Numbered from the stretch's first letter, positions 11,069 to 24,925 are shown. The stretch is DNA of 64,000 bases from Toxoplasma gondii ME49 (GCF_000006565.2 NC_031478.1:7017057-7081056); one strand, 5' to 3'. Numbers and translations: made by a program. The notes: generated from the letters alone by a model not told the origin.

Positions 11069-14000
11069 TTCTCTTGGTCGTCGTTGGGGGAAGCCGGTCC
11101 GCGACTTGCGCGACGGTTCAGCTACTTGTGCCTCTGCGCCGCTCCGCGATTTGCGCCAGAAACAGTTGTGAGAACTCCACACTCGAACCAGATCGTTGGC
11201 CTCCCACAAAGTTGCAGATTTTCCTCCGTGACGACTGTCTTCCGCCAAGGCTGCTCGGCGGGTCACTTTACGCGACTCGAGTGGCCCCGGCAGTCCCACT
11301 GCCCGCACTCGCCTCCGTCACCGCCAATAAAGGCCGCCACACATCGGTTCCTGACGCGCAGTTTTATCTGAATTTCGTTGTGGGCAGGTGGTTTGCCGCC
11401 TTTTTCAGTCGTCGTCGAGAGCACCCGCGTGAGCGCGTGTTCCCGCCGCCTGCGCAAGGTCGACCTGGAACCCGACGAGGTCCGGGCGAAAAGGAAAGAC
11501 ACGGCAAACTGTCGGGGGCGCGGGAGAAGCTCACCTACTGCCGTGTGTTTCAGAGACCGAAGTCACTCGGGCTGCGCAGAAATCCTCAAAAAAATGACTC
11601 GGACGCCGCCGCTTGAGTGTTTGTGAAGGCCGCATGCAGGCCGCGCGCAGACGTGACCCAGCTGGAAGGGCACATCACCCGCAGAGTTGGGGCTGCTGGC
11701 GAGGCGGCTATCGCGGGAAACGAAGGTCGCTCGAAAAGGCGTCGCGGCCCCAGATTTCGAAGGCGGACGGAAAGTTCGCCCTGCAGACGGAAAGAGGACC
11801 GACACAATGCAATGTGTACGCACAGAAAGTCGACTGAATGTGCGTCGAGCGCCCCTGCAGCACATGCCCAATCCTGTGACGAGCGAAGCGGCCCAGGCGT
11901 TCAGCGGGGCACAGACCGGGGGGACGGGAGGTCCTGAACAGAAGGGACCTGGCAGAAAGGCGGGATTTGAGAAAGAAAGCGCACGATCCGTGTTGAGGCC
12001 GTCCGAATCTGAAAAGAAAAGAAGAGGAGCAGGCGGCGTAACGGACTCTTGCGCCGCGCCGAACAGTCGCAATGCTCACACTACACGCACAGAGCGGACT
12101 CGGCGACTCTGGCAAGCAACAAAACTCCGAGTTACGCGACTTCGGCTGTCACCAGGGGCACATAGCGAAAGAAATTCCTTCGTGTAGAGGGTCGCAGGGG
12201 AAACGCCTGAGCAAAGAAAATTCACGGCCGCAAAAGCCTTGGCGCCGGTTAGTTCGCTGCCTGGGCGGTGTCTCTATCGACCATGCAAGGTCGCGTAGAA
12301 ACCTCGATTCTGCGTACTGCAGAAACTGCGGAAAGAACCGATTGTGAAGATAAGAACACCGAACATTGTCGCGGGCACAGACCTTTCTCCGCCGACACTT
12401 TATCTAACGCGCTTGACGGTGGACTCAAAGAACCAACAGAGAAACAGCTAACGCCGAGGTAGAAACACGGACTGTGCCATTCTCAGGCGGTTCGGCCAAG
12501 CAGAAATACTGCGCGCGGCCCCGGACAGCGGCCCCGCTCGTAAGCTTTTCGCAGACAGCGCATTGTGCAATTGGGTCCCTGAACTGAGACAGCACGTGAA
12601 GGAACGCGGGGTAGAAAGCGAGAAGGAACAAACGTCTCTCGAAAAACCACAGGGGGAATCCGCTCTCATGTTCTCTTTCTTGGCTCTCTTCATACATACC
12701 AAACGACTGAAGGGGTGCAGCAACAGGTGCCATGCACGGGAAGGATCTACGCGGCCTGCGGTGCTGTGTGCTACCTTTTCCTAGTCCCGTGGTTGGGGGC
12801 GGATCGCCGGAAAACACCTGCGAAACGATTCGCCAGCGATGACCCAGTAGAAAAGCAGACACAGGCAGACAGAAAGCAGGCATTCCCAAGCAGAAATGAA
12901 GAGAAAACCCCGCTCTTAAGCGCGGCCACGCGCGAACCGCCGCAGGTGACAATCTAGCGTTTCCCAACCTGAATAGCAAGGGCAGCCGGATCCTGCAAGT
13001 GACCTCCACAACTTGCGGTTCCCTTGGATTACGGCGCGTTGAAAAAAACTACAAAGGGCTAGTAAGAGCAATTGCGAAAACTGTATTTCAGTGTAATTTC
13101 GTGGCCGCCGTCAATTTCACAGCGGCGTGACGGGCCTATAGCGCAGTCGGTTGGCTACTTGTTTCTCGGAGCTTTCCTCTCGGGATCGAAGTTCTCCGGA
13201 GTGGACGCCGTGGAGATGGCGCAGCGTGAAAACACGGCTGCTAATGGCGAATTGGCGGCGGAACAAATTAAGTGATTGTCTACAGGACCCAAGACGAATG
13301 CCAAAATGAGAAAACTCAGAGAAGCTTAGGCCGTTGCAGACAGCAACTAGTCAAAATTGTGCACCATCCGGTTCTGTGCTCTCAGTGACGGACAATCAAG
13401 TCCATAACCGAAATTGATCCGAATGACTTACTAACCGACAGACCATTTCCATAATGGTACTTGATCTCTATGCTTTACTAACGGACAGACAGCTTCCGTA
13501 GTCGAAATTGATCCTGTAAGCTTCCTTCAGGGCTTGTGAGCGTCCACCTGTTCGGGGTGAAGCGGTACGATTAAACATTTAGAAGCTGCACATCGTGATA
13601 GGCACTGTGAAGCCTTCATCGTGATCGTTGGAGTTATGGTGAGACGACTTCCTCATGTGAGAACTGGGAAGAGACCCTAGGTGTCCCGCCGGCGACCATG
13701 TGTGTGCTCAACAACGGAAATACGTGCCGAAAAGCAGCTCGGTTTGCGGGCAGAAGCCGCGTTTCCTCTGCCTGATTAGCATCTTGGCCTCTGAGCCCGA
13801 CATATGTTGCGGGTAAACTCGCGTTTCGAAGAAATGCCCGAAAACCGAACGGTAAGTTTCTAGGGAGTCGCCAGAGCCGGGAGAACGGCGTGCTTCCAAA
13901 GTGAGACGTGTGTTTGACACAGACACTGAAGCGGCACCTTAACACAGCGACGCGCTTTCCAAATGGATGTTGAAAGCGTTTGGGGAACAGGTTTCTCTCC

Positions 14001-15134
14001 TTCTCCAATACACTCCACACACACACTCTCTCAACACTTCGGCCGCATACCCCAGACGTTCCAACTCGTGGCTTTTTTCACACCCGACAAAGCCGTTTTT
14101 CCCACCAGCTTCTAGTGTTCTGCGCAGGAGGCACAAACAGTAAGATGCAAGCCCCTTCCTACAGGACAGTCGGGTGTCTTTTTTTCCGCGATCTGCCACA
14201 GTCCCCGGCTTCTGGCGCGCCAGATCACCGAACACACGCCATTTACTACGGAGAAAACCTTTCCTCCTGTCCACCTTGTATGCCGGTGAACAACGGAATT
14301 GCAGCGACGAGAGAACGGATGTCTTTCGACGGCAGTCAACAAGCAACAAACTCGCGCCGCTTTCTTTACAAAGAAGATGCTTCGACGAGCGCGGAGCCCG
14401 AATGAACGAGCACCTCTGCAGAGCTCCCCTGCCGGACACAAGAATTCACCGCGGTGCCTCCACGGCTACTTCCCGGCAGCGGCTGACAAGAGTCGACACG
14501 ACGCGGAGAAGCGGGGACAACGTAGCAAGCTAAAGCGGCAGAGAAAGAGCTCTCTTTCTTCTACACTGTTCTCGAACTGCCGAACGAAACGATTCGTCCA
14601 ACTGACTCTGGGCACAGTCCTAAAACGCGAGGGATCTCTCGGTCACATTTTCGGACCCCCCTGCGGCCGGGAACGCATTCAACCTCTGCACCGCCAGCTG
14701 ATGTGCTGAGGACTCGCGCTCTCAGGAATCGGCGAGCTTTCCTCTGACGGGCAGCTCTGTTCCGTGTGTCGCGCTTCTGCGTCGAATCCAGGGAAACTCC
14801 CCGCTCTCAAAATGTCTGCGTTTTCGCTGACCTCTACAGCGAGATCGGCGTTCGGTGTTCGTCTTGTGCATCGCGCTTCCAATTCGATCTTTCTCCGCGT
14901 CGGACTCATCAGATCGGCAGTGCGCGCCCGGACAAGGGCAGCCGCGCTGCGCCATACATCGTCGTTTGGCGGCGGCAAGCAGTCGGGAGACTCGACACAG
15001 ACGAAATCGCGGTGGCCTTGCGCGCCGCCCAAGAGAAGACGAGAGGCAGGCGATGGAGAGGCTGCGCGTCCTCGGGGCGCGAATCCAGAAAAAAGAGAGA
15101 AGTCGAGCAGCGATGAAACGCGCAAAGAAGCCGT
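11069..15134. promoter_or_regulatory. Region between AP2 factor and SDHA (AP2 leader, SDHA 3' end)
   Basis: This 4 kb stretch lies upstream of the AP2 factor and downstream of SDHA, both on the minus strand, so it should contain the AP2 promoter and leader and the SDHA 3' untranslated region. Open frames around 11070-12190 and 14100-15120 are short and do not join into a gene model. The part from about 13020 to 13640 is AT-balanced and contains a small direct repeat, described separately. A pol III A-box-like string near 13138 was considered as a tRNA and rejected. Confidence 0.55.
13410..13516. repeat. Small imperfect direct repeat
   Basis: The string GAAATTGATCC occurs at about 13410 and again at about 13504. 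TTACTAACCGACAGAC (13428-13443) recurs as TTACTAACGGACAGAC (13475-13490). The two halves look like a short diverged duplication in otherwise unique intergenic DNA. No terminal repeats or coding capacity accompany it. Confidence 0.6.
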
Positions 15135-16190
15135 TCAGTACACGCGCTTCGCCGGCGGAATGTGCTCCATTTCGTTGTCAAGAGGCTGCGAGATCACCTG
15201 GCGGTACGTCAGGGGGAACTGCAGGCAGTCGCAGAAGGAGGAAACGACGCATGCAACGTTTCTGAGCATCCGACCGACCCGCAACAGACGTTCGTCCTCG
15301 TGCCATCACGCCAGAACTCGCGAAACGCGTCGCGTCAGAGAACGACGAAGAGTACGCCAGAGAGAGAGAGAAACGCTCTCCAGAGTGACATGCTGGCTGG
15401 GTGTTTGCCCTCTTCCGATTCACTCCTCTGACAGACGCGTCTGTCCACCTCGAGGTCCAGGGCCTTCTACTGAGTTTCCTGCAGCCGCTCTTCCCGCTCC
15501 GAGAAAGACCAGTGTCTGTTGGTTTTCAACGGGCGGCACAAGCTGAAGACCAACGAGTCGCCGGCGTTCCAACTCGACTCACTTGGAGCACCATTTACGA
15601 CGTTAGCGAAAATCCCCTTCACGTCTGATATCCGGTGGTGCTACGAATCAGATTAGCGGAACTTTTATGTGACAAGCAGGCAAACAGCTTCCCTTCCTGC
15701 GGCTTTTGCAGAAGGAAAACGCGAGGCAGGGGAAACGAAACGGAGTCGGAGAGTGGGGTGTCGAACGGACGAGACTAACTGAAGCTGCAGGCGCCACCGA
15801 ATGGTGCAAAAGCTTCAAAACGTACCTCTGCTTTCTCCACTTCCCGGTGCGTTTGCCAAGACAACGTGTGTTTCATCCAGTTCTTGTCGTCACGCTCCTG
15901 CAGTGTGCAGAGGAGAGACAGAACGCTCGCGTTCCGTGAAGCGCAGAAAAAAAACCGCCTCGTCTCTCGTCTCAGGGCTCCGAGAAAACACCCGCGCGAC
16001 AGCTTGACATACCCGTGCATGCAACAGACACACAAGCGAGGACTCTTGGGAAACCTGCTGCAGGAAAGGCCTTCAAAAACCCACTCGTAGATGGACAGAT
16101 CCCCTCGCGGAACACCTCCAACAACACGAGGAGAGTATATACATATATACATATATATATACATATATATATACATATACATATATATAC

Positions 16191-16223
<33 letters not shown>

Positions 16224-19200
16224 CATATATATACATATATATATATATATATACATATATATATGTATATGAATTTATGTATGGATATGGATGGACATTT
16301 GATAAGATACACGTTCGAGTGCGTTGGGTGAGGGCGGAAACGAGGGAGAGGACATGCGCTCAACGGTGTACCTTGAAATCTTCGCGCGCATGCGCGCCGC
16401 GGCTTTCCTTGCGCGCCTCTGCACCGACGATCGTCTGGACGGCTTGCGTCAGGAGGTTTTGTAGCTCCAAGGTCTCGATCAAATCTGTGTTCCTGCAAGG
16501 AAGCAAAAAGACGGCGAACGACACCGGCGCGCAAAGGCAGAGAGTGCAGCAACGCACAGAGGCCGTGGACGGAGATCGAGACGCCCGTCTGAGGAAGAAA
16601 GCAGACCCTCTGTCTCTTCCATCGGCTTCCCCTCTTCATCCCCCCGACGGCCTCTCGCTTCCCCTGCGGAGTCCGGATACGAGACAGCATGCATCTGTGG
16701 CGGTTGAAGCGTCTGAGGTCCTCCATGAATTCCCTGTGAAGGACGAGACACCGCGCCGGCCTCTGACGCCACCTAAGAGTTTCTCCGGTGCGCATTCGCC
16801 TCACCACGAGAGCGATCGGTCCTTTACGCCGACGTCAGCGAAGCTCTTGGCAACGTCCTTCATCATCTCCACGCCTTCTCGCAGGACGGCACCCGTTCGG
16901 AAGACAGCCGCATGGTCCTGCATGGTCTGAGAAAGAGAGAGGCCGCACACGGAGTGTGCGTTCCTCAGTGTCTCCTCCCAGGGCAGTTTTGACGGCTTGT
17001 CACGAGCGTTCCTCGCAGGGACAGGGTGGCCGCGCGCGCAGGCGCCAGCATGAGAGAGAGAGAGAGCAGGAAGGCACGAGAAACAGTTGAAAAAACGCGA
17101 AGGTTCGCGAGTTAGCTCTAGAACCGACGGGTGCATGTGGAGACAGATCCCCCCGAAGCTGCACTGAGCAAGCATTCGGTTTCTGAAAACGCTGTACCTT
17201 GTGGAACCCCAAGCAGTGGACTACCTTGGCATCGTTCACAGAAGCGCATTCGAAAGAGCAGAACGCATCTTTTTTCTCGATGTTCCCTCTCAGCTGGCAA
17301 AAGCGAAGAAGAGACTGCTCCGCTCCGACAAGCAGCAGCGAAGGCCCGAAATCCGACTGAAAAGCGACGCCTCAAAGACTCGTGAGACACAAGTAGAACT
17401 CCTCCCGATCCCTACCTTCTGCATGCGCTGACGGATTTGCGCCGTCGTCAACGGTCCGTTGGAGTGCCTCAGCCGATCGACCATGGCAAGTGTCTCCTCT
17501 CCTGAGAACAGCGCGTTGTTCACACACGAGGAAACGCGCGCTGTTCGTCTCGGTGCTTTGCTCGTCTGCCGCAGAACCGTTCCCCCGTTCCCCCCTCTTT
17601 CTCTCAAAACCTGCCTCTGCCTCTCGTGGCGCCCTCTCTCCTTTTCCTCAGCGCGGCTCTTGTCTCTCCTTTCGTCTGCTCCTCCTTTTTTTGTCGCTGG
17701 TCTGCGTCTACGTCGGAGTGTGCAGCTGTGCGGCAGCGCGTTTCGACGCAGATCGCCTCGCAGAGGAACAGCGAAAAACGCCGTTCTCCCTTTTCGTCCG
17801 GCGCAAGCAAAGAAAAGCGTTCTCACCCGCGTTCGGAGGCAGCGACGGCGCCGAGGCGTCTGCAGACCAGCAAGCAGATGCAGCAGCAAGACGGGGAAAC
17901 CATTCTTTTTTCGCAAAGAACTCAACCACCGCCGACGAGAGCCATCCACACTTACAACCTCACAGAGTCCACATCAAGGCCACTCGCAGAACGAGCCCAG
18001 GTGTACATACACTCGCGCGTTTCGGGACCCGCCGCAAAGGCGGGAGAACACAGCTCGCACAGCGAAGACACAGTTCACTGAAAGTTTCCTCTCTTTGAAA
18101 AACCTGCACAAACACTGAAGAACAACGGATGCCAAGCTGAGGCCAGCAGACCCACAACGCGTCTCACGAAGCGTACACAAACTGACCTTTCTTGCATTCG
18201 TCAGCGATTGTGCGCGCAGCTTCGCGTCCAAAAACGACAAGGTCCAAAAGCGAATTTGCACCGAGGCGATTGGCGCCATGCACGGAAGCGCATGCAGCCT
18301 CGCCTGCGGCGTAGAGGCCTTGAACGATCTTGTCGGGGCCTGCAGAAGAAAAACTCCACAACGAAGATTGGTGTGCCGCCTCCGCTGCGGAGTCGCGCGG
18401 CTCGGACTGTCCTCGTTCTCTTTCTCTCTGGCCCACAGAAGCAGACGAAACTGAACTTTGGCTGAGGACATGCGCTAGAACTCGACGCCATTGCCGCGAG
18501 GAGGCGCCTCCACCCTGAGAGAGAAGAAGAGACGGAAAAGAGAAAGGCAGACGAAGCGAAGAAGACAGAGAGAGCACGGACTGAAGGGAGCAGAAAAGAC
18601 CTACGCGGTAGAGAGAGACGTACGGAAGAAGAAGAAAGGAGAAAGAGAAATGCAGTGAAAAAAAAGAAAAAGAAAACGCCTACCGCCAGCTTTAGAGCGG
18701 GAGGTGGTGAGCACCTGCGCGCGCCAGTTGGTTGGGATGCCCCCCATGTTGTAGTGGACCGTTGGCAGCACTGGAATCGGTTCTTTTTCTGCGTTGACTC
18801 CTGAGAAACGCAGAAAGACACAGAAAAAACAAACAAGTGAAAAAACAGGCAACTCACGAGAAAACCAACAGGTCTAACCAACGGAGACGAAAGCATGATC
18901 TTGTGGCGGCCCTCGAGGCCCTGCAGGTCCCACAGCGCGCAGAGAGCCGTCCTCTCGATTGCCAACGAGTGGAAACAGAAGAGAGCTGAAAACCAACTGA
19001 AAAGCCGGCTTGTGGAACGAAACGCAACGTAACAGAAACATCATCCGCGCACACACCTCGCTGGAGAGAAGAAGGAGGCACACAGAGAACAGAGAGAACA
19101 GTTTTTCAATCTCTCAGAGAAGCCAGTGTAGTGGATGCCGCTGCTGCGATAAGGAAAAAATGCTCTCTCTCTCGCAATTGCCTCTCTGTTTTTCTGCGAA

Positions 19201-22200
19201 GGAAACGATCGAAGTATCCTTCTAGAGAACAAGGTAGGTTGCGCCTTGTAAAACATGAAAAGTGAACATGACGCTCCGGTGGGGTGTCTCTCCGTTGTGA
19301 AGGACGGTGAAGAGAACACTGTGAGGCTTCAGTCCAAAAACAAACCGAAAAAACATTGCTGAAATGATCTCGACAGATGTCTCGAAGAAGCAGCTCGAGA
19401 AGAATTACAGATGTGTCTCATTTTGAAACGAACCTGCGAAAATTTTCGCGGTTTCGGTGATTCCAGGAAGACGCTCGTGGAGAGTCGCCGGCGGCAAGTG
19501 CGTCAAATCCAAATGCATGTGGTCACGATTGGGCCCACAGCCGCGGCCTAAAAGATCGATAAAAAAGAAAAAAAAAGAAAAAAAAGAAAAAAAATGAACG
19601 ACAAAGGAGATACAGAAGGAGAAAGGGAAGAAGGGAGGTAGCGGGGAAAAAAGGAGAGTAGCGCCGAGGAAAGAGAGAAGAAAGAGCGAGAGAAGAAAGA
19701 GCGAGAGAAGAAAGAGCGAGAGAAGAAAGAGAGCAAGAAAAAAAGAAGAAAAGGGGATGAAAGACGAGAGGAAAGACAGAAGATCGACTTTTTATCTGAC
19801 GCACCTTCTCGGATTTCGATGGTCATGGATCGTGACACGACATCGCGGCTTGCTAGATCCTTCGCCGTGGGGGCGTACCTGGCGAAAAAAATGAAAAGTG
19901 AATGATCAACAGACCGGTCTCCAGCCGAGGAAAAACGCAGAGGCAGGGCACAAGAGCAAAACGAGAAAAATGGAAGAAGGGAACGAGACGGAAGAGAGCG
20001 ACGAAAAAAGAGGAGCGAAAACGGATTTTTTAAACATAAATTCCTATCTAAATTCTTGGAATAGGAATTATAAAAACAAACATTTTCAGACAACTTTTGC
20101 CTGTAAGAAATCGGATTGGATACCCCAGGAGCCTTAACTGTACACAATGGATAGTCGGTACTTGAGACATTAAAGACATAGATTCAGTACCCTAGAGGTA
20201 ACGCGTTAAGTATTCCGCTGAGACAAGACCACAAAGAGGAGGAAGAAAACAAGAAACTGAAGGATGCGCGACCTACCGGGCCATGAAAGCTTCGCCTTGG
20301 CCATTGCGGAGAATGCCACCCTCTCCGCGGCATCCCTCGGTGATGAGACAGCCTGAAAAACGCATGCAGTCTCAAACGAAAAACGCATGCAATCTGGCAC
20401 TCTACAAACATTCAGTCTCAGTTGAACATTCCTGCAAGCCCGCACTTAGGAGGAAACACATGCACTCTCGCTCGAGCTGTCAGGCCTGTTCCCAGTTTTC
20501 TAGTGAGCACGAAAGAGGACTCGCGATTGCTTGTATTCTGCAAGAAGAAAGAGACTTCGAAGGCTCAAGAGAACCTCCGGACGGATAGATGCATGCAGAG
20601 AAAACAAACCAGAGAGACACGACGCTTCCACGTACCGGCGGGGAAAATTCCGGTGGGGTGGAACTGGACGAATTCCAAGTCTTCAAGAGGCAATCCAGCG
20701 CGAGAGACCTGAAAAAAAAGGCAGCAGCGCAAGCTACGTTCTGTGAAACTCCAGACAAATGAGAAAACTGCTCCATCTACATCTATCTACAAATGCCAAT
20801 ATTTATGGCTACATCTGCATCTATCTCTGTATCTCTGGATATCTATTTGACTACGTATATCTACCAGTATCCATGTACGCGCAGTCATCCGTCTATTTGT
20901 CTGTGTTCGACTTTTTCTATCTGTCAAGCTGTTTACCTGTACAGCTTCACGCATCCAGTGTCTGTATCTGATTCTGAATCTGCCTGAGGATCTACAGCAG
21001 TACATGGATCTTTCGTTGGATTGATCTAAAAGCCTACGTCCACCCACCCACACAGAACGACACAGAGAGGTGCAAAAACATGCATATCTCGACGCTTATG
21101 TGCGAATCTCTGGGGTGACGCCTGCAGCCGCATGCGATGACGTCAATCGTCTGTACGCCTGCATCGCGCTCCGCTCGACTTTGCGCGCGTTGGTCGACTT
21201 TCTGAGAGACGCTTCTCCCCTTCTTCGCAGAGCGTCGCAGACGCAGCCTCACCATCCCGCCGCCGTCTCCAGTGCAGGTGTGAGCGGAGGTGCAAGACTG
21301 GTAGGCGCGGCCGTATCTGGAGAGAGAGAGAGAAGTTTAAGATTGGAAAGAACTGGAAATTAGGGAAACTCGAAGAAGCGTTTGCCTGTTCGAGTCCTCT
21401 AAATGCCTCCCTTCGCGCGGCGATCTGCCGGTGTCTCTTCTGACTTTCTTTTTAACTGAGTCGTGACTAAAACGTCTGCTTCTTCTCTCTTCTTCCCCTA
21501 CTTCGTCTCCTTCACGTATTGGTGTTCCTTCTTCTTTCTCCTCTTTTCCCCTCGCCAGCTGATTTCTTCTCTTTTGATTCGCGAATCTGCTTCTCTCCTG
21601 CAAATCGCTCTCCACAGAGTATGTGAGAAGCGCCTTCCATGTTTGCCCCTCTGTGTCCAGTTCTCCTTCTCTCTTCACTTCGCCTCCTCCGCTCCCGCGC
21701 TGCTCTTCTCTCGCTCTCTTTCCTCACGCCCGCATTCGCTTGTCCGTTTTTCGCTCTGTCCTCTATTCTCCTGCCGTCTTCCTTTCCTTCTTTTCCTTCC
21801 TTTCCTTCTTTTCCTTCCTGCATACCCTCCAGTGGCGAGGACCGTGTGCTTCGCCGCGAATCGGTGGATGCTCCCGTCCTCCATGCACATCGCGACAACT
21901 CCGTGACATTTGCGTTCGTCGTTCTCTCCGCTCATCATCAAATCCAGGGCAAAGTATTCCACGAAAAACTTGCAGTCGTGGGCCAGACTCTGTCCGTACA
22001 ACGAGTGCAGCATCGCATGGCCTACACACACAACGCACAGACTCGCCCCTTTCGCCGAAAATCCAAACACCGCAGGTGAGACGCGAACAAAAAAACATAC
22101 ATATAAATATGCATGCAAGTACACACAGAAACAAACATGCAAGCAGACGCCTCTCTACACGCAAGCGGCTGAACGAATGCACGGTGACCTTCGACAGAGA

Positions 22201-24925
22201 GAGGCGCTGCCTGTATGGATCTACGGTTCGTCCGTGGATGGAAGCAGAGAGGAAAACCGGCGTTCGTGAGTTCTCGAAAAAAGGCGTTCACGCGGTCAGT
22301 TCACTTTGTGTTGACGCGGTGTCTGCGCGCGTCGCTGGGCTGCTGGCAAACAGCAGAGAAAACGCTCTTTCCGATCGCAGCCAGGCTCAGCCTGCAAACG
22401 GCGTTCCAGTGTCTCTGAAAGCACTGAAGGACTGCAGAGATGGCCTCCGCGCTTCCACAGGGGACGCGGAAGAAGGCAAGAGCGACGGAGTCCTCCGAGA
22501 CATCGACAGACGCGTCCTTTTCCTCACCGGTCCGATCTGCCGCAGCGGCGCAGCGATACGCCTGGCCGCCTTTACCGAACCTCAGAGACTGTCCTCCGAA
22601 TGCACGCTGAAGGATCAGAGAAACAAAGGAACAAAACTCTCAAGAACGGGGAAAGCAGTCTCTCGAGAGAAGGAAAACGACGCCATTCTTATCTCGAGAA
22701 GAACCATCCGATCGAGAGAAAGCGCGTCCTTTTTGGAGCAACATCTGAGACAGACAGACGTTTACCATCCCCGCTGAAACAGAAACGCTCGCCCTGGATC
22801 CCTCGTTGTGTGAGTTTCAACCTTGATCTTCTTGAAACGCGTTGTTTTCTTTCCACATCCGATCTGTGCTCGTATGCACCGCTCTCCCCTATCGTCTTGG
22901 AGACCCAAGTTCCTTCCCCAGAGGCGCGCCGCTGCTTATGGCCTGCCTGTCTTGACTGCCCAGAAGTCTCTTGCTTTCTTCTGTTCTCGTTTCTCCCTTT
23001 CGCCTCCCTTTCCTGCTTCTCGAAAAAACAAACGCACCTGGTAGATGCGTCCGTCTTCAGTGCGGGAGAACGGGAGACCGTAGGACTCGAGCTCCCGAAC
23101 AACTTTCGGAGCCTCTCGGCACATATGTTGGATGGCGTCCTGAGACGAAAAGAGACAAGCGACTGCAGAGAACATGGCGAGGCCGTCGCACGGCCCAGGC
23201 GAAGAAGGAAACTCTCGAAACGCAAAAACAGCTGGCGGCAGGAGAGAGGCAGACGCAGGCGAAGAACGGAAAGAGAAGGCGAAGAAGCGAGGCCGCGGCG
23301 TTCAAGCGACCTGCAGCGGAAGAGTGCCTGCACTCGCAAAAAAGTACGACCTTGAAAGTCTGATTGTCTCGATCGAGGGAGTCTGAGAAAGATCCGGATT
23401 CGACGAAAAGAGAGAAGAGCACGAGCAGCTGAAAACGCGGCTCCACAGAGAACCAAAAGAGAAAAGAAAAACTTGCCTGGTCACCGAGCCAGTCCGACCC
23501 CTTGACCGTGTCGTACGCATGCCAGCGCCAGTCGTCCTGTCGAGAAAAAACCAAAAAAACAAATCGGAAAAAAACTCGTGCGAATCCTCGACTGTGCCGC
23601 ACTGCGATCCGCAGGTCTTTCGCCCAGGCGACGAAGCTTTCTCCCTGAAATTCTTGCCCTCAAAGCTCACCTCCGTCATGTTGCCGAGAGCTGCGTTGAT
23701 GCCACCCTGGGCAGCGACAGTGTGTGAGCGCGTCGGGAAGAGCTTCGAAAGGCAGGCCGTCTTGATTCCTAAAGAAACAGAAAACGCGGAAGCAAGCTGC
23801 ATGCGCGCGCCCTGCCTCCTTGCCGCTGCGTCGTCTTAGGCGTCAAGAGACCTACGACGCAAACTTCCTCGCAGACCGCCCACTCGCTGGCGGCTCCCAG
23901 TCGAAGCTTTAGTGACAGCTGAACGCCCCCAGCGCCTTTTTCGAGGACGGAACCTCCTTGACAGGAGCCGAGTTGCTGGCCTCGCTTCTATCCAAAGTGA
24001 CTTGCGGCATTCAGTGGAACCTTCGTGAGGGGAAGAACAAGACGGCGACGCAAGAGGGCAGAACACCACGAAGAAGGCGATATGGAGAGAAGAGAAAGAG
24101 AAGAAGACGAAGAGAAGAGGAAGAAAAGAAGACGAAGAGAAGAGGAAGAGAAGAAAACGAAGAGAAGAGAAGGAAAAGAAGACGAAGAGAAGAGGAAGAG
24201 AAGAAAAGAATGAGGAAGGGAGGAAAAGCGAAAAGTGAGAAGAAACCTCGATTCATTTTTTTCTTGTGGAGAACGAACCTGCAGACGCGAGGCCGAAGGC
24301 GGCTCGGAGACCAGCGCCGCCTGCTCCGACGACGATTGCATCATACTCATGGTCGATGACTCGGTAGGCTGTAAAAACACCGAAGGCGAAACAGAGGTGA
24401 AGGCTGGCGGCGCGGTGCAATGAAACAACGGTTAATGTGAGCGACAAAAGGAAAAAAGAAGAGCAAAAATTACTGCAGCAAGATGCGCGGATGACGACCT
24501 CTGCAGGACTCGAGGTAGTCGAAAAGCTGCATCCGTCTGTGCTCTGGAACAGCCGTCAGGAGAGGAAACGCGAGAGCCAGCGAGGGGGCCAACGAGAGAC
24601 GCAAGAGAACTGCGACGCTGCATTCGTTCTCGGAAGTGCAGGAGAGAGAAGACAGAAGAGAGAACGACTCCGGAGGACCGAGAGAGCAACAAAGAGGTTC
24701 GAGAGAAGAGCTGCGAGGAGGCGACGTACCAGGTTTCTTTACATTCGTGAAGAAGCGTTTCTGCTGCACAAAAGAAGGTCCTGTCGCCTGCGGCTGCGCG
24801 GCATTGAGTCCACGAGCTACGCCAGCTGCGAGAGCTGGAGAAAGCGAGGATCGAGAGAGAGCAGAGGAGAGAGGACGACGCGCGTAGGGCCGCAGCGCCT
24901 GGGTGAGGGATGCCGACGCATGCAT
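15135..24925 (-). CDS. SDHA: Succinate dehydrogenase flavoprotein subunit, mitochondrial
   Basis: SDHA is the FAD-containing catalytic subunit of complex II; it oxidises succinate to fumarate on the matrix side of the inner membrane. Nineteen exons join in frame to 658 residues (human 664): 24925-24730, 24368-24279, 23768-23671, 23536-23477, 23139-23038, 22606-22528, 22021-21826, 21316-21253, 20708-20636, 20352-20277, 19878-19805, 19547-19434, 18800-18684, 18339-18187, 17501-17416, 16926-16805, 16492-16372, 15897-15826 and 15218-15135. The N-terminus ([17 protein letters not shown]) is an Arg/Ser/Ala presequence. Visible motifs are the FAD-binding [14 protein letters not shown], the flavin-linking His in [10 protein letters not shown], the substrate-site HPTGIF and TEGCRGEGG, and VHYNMGG. 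The end, PPAKRVY, is typical of the family. All introns are GT-AG except intron 4, which is GC-AG. The start has an A at -3. Confidence 0.98.
16133..16272. repeat. TA/TACA microsatellite in SDHA intron 17
   Basis: About 140 bases of ATATAC and TATATA units fill part of the intron between SDHA exons 17 and 18. It is the longest TA-type tract in this gene and is likely to vary in length between strains. Confidence 0.9.
19560..19755. repeat. Purine tract and AAGAGCGAGAG repeat in SDHA intron 11
   Basis: On the plus strand this is an A/G-only stretch containing a unit close to AGAGAAGAAAGAGCG repeated about four times. On the coding strand of SDHA it is a long pyrimidine tract upstream of exon 12, which may help acceptor recognition. 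That role is inferred. Confidence 0.8.
24075..24235. repeat. GAAGAG-type purine repeat in SDHA intron 2
   Basis: About 160 bases consist of degenerate AAGACGAAGAGAAGAGGAAGAG units on the plus strand. It lies within the intron between SDHA exons 2 and 3 and reads as a pyrimidine tract on the transcribed strand. Confidence 0.8.

Noticed and set aside
13130..13215. Possible tRNA gene: TATAGCGCAGTCGG resembles a pol III A box, and GGATCGAAGTTC resembles a B box
   Set aside because: The acceptor ends do not pair, the D stem is poor and no sensible anticodon arm forms. At best it is a degenerate relic or chance.
15775..16270. Tyr-Ile repeat frames over TA arrays, here and in several other introns
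   Set aside because: They are translations of TATATA microsatellites inside introns.
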